From positions 17,108,271 to 17,172,270 of the forward strand of contig OZ234499.1 in assembly GCA_965153455.1 (NCBI GenBank): DNA of 64,000 nucleotides. Reading direction: 5' to 3'. The stretch comes from Sphagnum compactum (taxonomy: Eukaryota > Bryophyta > Sphagnopsida > Sphagnales). The notes below the pieces were generated by a model. The model saw only the letters and a program-made list of their open reading frames with translations, was not told the DNA's origin and ran no database searches. The position numbers and the translations under genes were made by a program. Positions 60,929-64,000 of this stretch are shown here, piece by piece. Position 1 is the stretch's first letter, and every line of letters begins with the position of its first letter.

Positions 60929-61642
60929 TTAGTCGCATTTGCCGGGAGCCGGCTTGCTGTGATCTGGGGACGGGGAGCTGTAGACTGGAGACTCAGGAGA
61001 GCTGTACGTTGGAGATGGAGAGCTGTAGTCTGGGGATTCTGGAGAGGATGGTGATGGAGAGCTGTAGACAGGGGATTCAGGAGAGGATGGTGATGGAGGG
61101 CTGTAGATTGGGGACTCAGGAGAGGATGGTGATGGAGAGCTGTAATCTGGAGATTCTGGAGAGGATGGTGATGGAGAGCTGTAGTCTGGAGATTCTGGAG
61201 AGGATGGTGGTGGAGAGCATGGTGGTGGAGAGCTGTAGACTGGGGACTCAGGAGAGTATGACGGAGAACTGTAGTCTGGGGATTCGGGAGAGTAACTTGG
61301 AGAGCTGTAGACTGGAGATTCAGGCGAGGCTGGCGATCCCCAGCTGCTGCCGTCGTGATCTTTGGGCTGTTTATCATCATCACCACATCCCTTATCATCA
61401 GAATCGTCATGCTTCTTGCCATGGTCGAAGAGTCCATGACCGTCACCAGAGTCATGATCATCATGCTTGTCCTGGTCGTCAAAGAATCCAGTACTGGCAC
61501 TCAAGTCCTTTTGGGAACCCTTCAAGAAGCTAGCCCCGCGTGACCCCTCCGCCTGCTGCAGAACCCCACTACTGGTACCCACGATGGTGAGCACCATCAG
61601 CAACAGTACCACGAATTGTACTCCTGTAATCTTCATTTTCAT
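60929..61642 (-). CDS. Secreted Ser/Pro/Tyr-repeat protein (extensin- or AGP-like)
   Basis: A single open frame of 237 residues. An N-terminal signal peptide ([20 protein letters not shown], cleavage likely near VGTSSG) is followed by a short basic/Ser region and then an Asp/His/Lys/Gly-rich stretch (about 54-96). From about 99 on come Ser-Pro repeats of the type [13 protein letters not shown], ending PAPGKCD. Non-contiguous Ser-Pro pairs are typical arabinogalactan-type hydroxylation sites and the YSSPSP units recall extensins, so a cell-wall or surface protein is likely. No GPI signal or catalytic domain is visible. The repeat also leaves both opposite-strand frames open. Intron absence and exact family assignment are not certain. 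Confidence 0.75.
   Translation of the reverse strand: MKMKITGVQFVVLLLMVLTIVGTSSGVLQQAEGSRGASFLKGSQKDLSASTGFFDDQDKHDDHDSGDGHGLFDHGKKHDDSDDKGCGDDDKQPKDHDGSSWGSPASPESPVYSSPSYSPESPDYSSPSYSPESPVYSSPPPCSPPPSSPESPDYSSPSPSSPESPDYSSPSPSSPESPIYSPPSPSSPESPVYSSPSPSSPESPDYSSPSPTYSSPESPVYSSPSPDHSKPAPGKCD
60990..61325 (-). repeat. Coding minisatellite of the Ser/Pro-rich gene
   Basis: Units of 30-39 bp with plus-strand consensus GGAGAGGATGGTGATGGAGA and GCTGTAGTCTGGGGATTC repeat about nine times with in-frame length changes. They encode SPESP(D/V)YSSPSPS. Confidence 0.85.
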
Positions 61643-64000
61643 CTCTCACAGATACGATCCTTGCAGCTCAAGAATCAAACTAATCAAACAGCAGCAGCAG
61701 CAGGAGGAGGAGGAGGTAGCTAGCTAGCTAGCTGTTGACAAATTTGACAAAATGAGATCACACAAAGCTTGCTAATTACAACAGGGCCAGCTGCGTCGAC
61801 AATACCAACTACAGTCTAATCATCAGCAGACCCGGTGACACCCGGGACTAGAGAAAAAACTTTCACTAGATAAAGCTCGAGTTGAGGATAGACTTGCTAC
61901 TGCACGCACCTGATGGAGCAACAAAGTAAGGCAGATCTGGGTAGTTATACTAGAACCCACCCACCCACACAGCCGGGAAGTTCAGCTACTCCGGTGCTGT
62001 GCACATCATGAGCAGGTAGCTAGCAACCGATGTTCAATGAGTGATGAGGAGTAGCACGCGGCAACACATTTGCTTAAAATAAAATCCATCATCACCACCC
62101 AATCAACAATATTATGGCAAGGAGTTAGTGCAGGGACAAGAGTAATGAGGAAGGAGATGGCGGAGCAGCTGGCACGGAAACAAATTCGGGGGAAAAGGCG
62201 ATCCAAAACCCCATTGCAGCAAATGTGCGACGCAAATCTACTCCGACGTTCCGACGTCGCAGACGGTAAGACGTTAAAGCTCCCCATGATCTCCACTATA
62301 ACTGCGCTCTGCAGTAAAGCTCAGCCCCCCCCCGCCCGGCTCCCCTTTTGCATGCATTCATTTAAAAGCCTACCAATGGAGCCTATCAAGGGAGTGTTGT
62401 GCGGTCATTTGAAATTTTAAGGAATCACGGGTTCCGGTTATTTGAAAAGCTTTTTTAAAAAGATCCAAGACTGGTCAAGAACCGCCGGTTTTTGGGTCGA
62501 TTATTTGTGATTTTTCCAAAATTTTAGAACCTTGCTAGTAGTAACACCACAACCAGTCTGTTTTTTTTTCCCAAATTCCTCAAGTATGTGCGTTGGCTAG
62601 GATCCTTAGCATTAATTAGTAGTAAATGGCGACTGTCCTGGTGACTGTCCTGGTGAACTAGTAGATCTTTTTTGGAATCCTGCTTAGTTCTGGCGACCTA
62701 CAGGAACAGACTGTCGAAATCTGGCGACTTCTAAGTTTTTTTTGGGTCAAGATATGGCGAATGTTTTTTTTTAAATCTCAAAAATCCCTACATTGGATTC
62801 GCCAGCACTTTTTTTTTGTCGCCAGGTTGCGAAAATTCGCCCCAAAGAAAAAAGCCACTCGAATTAGTTATTTGATTTTTCCAAATTTTAGAAACTCTAC
62901 TAGTAATAAATACCAGAAGCAGTAATTTGATTTCTTATTATGAATGCTAAGAACCGCCTTGATGACCGCCGGGGGTGTGTTCTTGTACATACCTACCTAC
63001 CTACCCAATGCCTAGTACCTACCCTTCGTTGTCGGCTCTGGCTGGCTGGCTGGCTGCCTGCCTGCCTGTAAGGGACAGAGTGTACAAGAGACAACTGTAC
63101 GGAAGGATATAAGTGTCATTCGGTTCTCCCCTCATTGATTTTGAGGAATGTTCAGCTGATGAATGTTTAGCTGACGAATGAACTCTGTGAGTCGTCTTTT
63201 TTTTGCTGAACTTCATCCAATTTTACCTGTTTACTTTTATGACGAACCTCTGGTTAGCCCCCAGTTCTCGTCTTCTTTTTGCTTTTTACCAAAAAATATC
63301 GATTCCAGTTCCAGTTTCACACAAAATGGATATTAGTTTTAGGAACCTGGTTCTTAAAAGTTCTGGTTCCAGTTCAAAAAAATCGTATCCAACTCTGGTT
63401 CAATTTTATTAACTAGAGCTGGAACCAGTGGTTCTGGAATTGCCAAATTAGAACTGGATCAACATTGGTTTGGAACAATGTTAGACTATTACAATAAACC
63501 CCCTTTATAATCATGCCTCTGGTGACCATTTTTTTGGGTGACACTAATAAATTGTGATCAAATGTGTATAGTCATATTCCATACAAAACCTTACAAGATT
63601 GTGATTATAGCAAAAGAAAAAAACCCTTGCAAAATAGCCCATTTATACTAAAATAAAAATTCCAATTGTTTAAACTTTTTATATGGGTTATTTTAAACTT
63701 TACTATGCATTATCAGATTTTACGAGAGATGTGATTTTTGCATGTTTTAATTTGTTTAAGTTTATTAGGTAGAGGGTAGTCATCTTGTTGATAATGCGTT
63801 AAATTATTAATTCATCTTTTGGTGTTGTGCTAGGTTGTTCTGCTATGAAGGTTGCTAGTGCATTGGCATGTTACTTCGTTTTTTCATGAGTGACTTGTTG
63901 AGCTACCTCTTGTGCAAGTTGTATCAACTCTTCATTTGTGACATCCTTTTCAATATGTATGCCACACAAGTATGAGTTTCAATTTCAAGCAAAAGATTTA
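61643..64000. other. Promoter of the Ser/Pro gene and repeat-bearing intergenic DNA
   Basis: Near 61680-61732 (leader side) lie CAG, GGA and TAGC simple repeats. About 62440-62980 has two diverged copies of a segment close to GATTTTTCCAAATTTTAGAA (62510 and 62877), each near AAGAACCGCC, plus repeated CTGGCGAC words in both orientations. TACC and GGCT/TGCC tetranucleotides occupy about 62990-63068. About 63245-63480 is full of GGTTCC/GGAACC words. No gene is supported to the window end. Confidence 0.5.

Noticed and set aside
60883-61533. Plus-strand open frame of 216 codons and a minus-strand frame of 203 codons
   Set aside because: They are shadows of the in-frame repeat of the Ser/Pro-rich gene; only the frame with a signal peptide makes biological sense.

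Overview
The window looks like nuclear DNA of a land plant. Evidence is GT-AG introns, plant-type protein families (ABA-type SnRK2 kinase, plant APC15, gamma-glutamyl hydrolase, a plant-only SAP-domain family), telomere-like TTTAGGG words and short plant-type DNA elements. Compact genes with introns of roughly 50-800 bases sit in very AT-rich intergenic DNA. This fits a non-flowering plant, perhaps a moss such as Sphagnum, but the genus cannot be fixed from the sequence alone (inference).

Layout. 128-557 (+) is a complete two-exon APC15 gene, followed by a telomere-like tandem array (1200-1715). 1.7-17.6 kb is AT-rich and gene-poor. It carries a less AT-rich island of unknown nature (about 8.99-9.8 kb), a GC-rich minisatellite (14.33-14.64 kb), TAGG-type simple repeats (15.84-16.2 kb) and a decayed array of about 38-bp units (16.9-17.67 kb) interrupted by a 155-bp CACTA-type MITE with a TGA target duplication. 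18146-24109 (+) is a complete 13-exon TTC5 gene (TPR plus C-terminal OB fold). 24.1-33.5 kb is intergenic and contains the wreck of a pogo/CENP-B-type transposase (about 26.74-28.16 kb). 33508-36523 (-) is a complete nine-exon subclass III SnRK2 kinase. 37.2-43.2 kb is intergenic with two further MITE-like elements, one of them PIF/Harbinger-like with TTA duplications. 43226-47171 (-) is a nine-exon SAP-domain gene, and 48653-50128 (-) a three-exon gamma-glutamyl hydrolase whose leader carries three copies of a 64-bp repeat. 50.3-60.9 kb is AT-rich with a second telomere-word array (53.03-53.35 kb). 60929-61642 (-) is a single-exon secreted Ser/Pro/Tyr-repeat wall-type protein. The rest, to 64 kb, is repeat-bearing intergenic DNA.

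The genes are not a functional cluster: they cover the cell cycle (APC15), a TPR/OB cofactor (TTC5), ABA signalling (SnRK2), a nuclear SAP protein, folate metabolism (GGH) and the cell surface (Ser/Pro protein). All gene models were built by hand from reading frame, splice consensus and remembered family similarity. No search or transcript evidence was available. The most notable observations are the fossil transposase, the SAP protein whose C-terminal cysteines follow SHI/LRP1 finger spacing, the repeated MMV-stop upstream ORFs in the GGH leader, and a duplicated splice acceptor in the SnRK2 gene.
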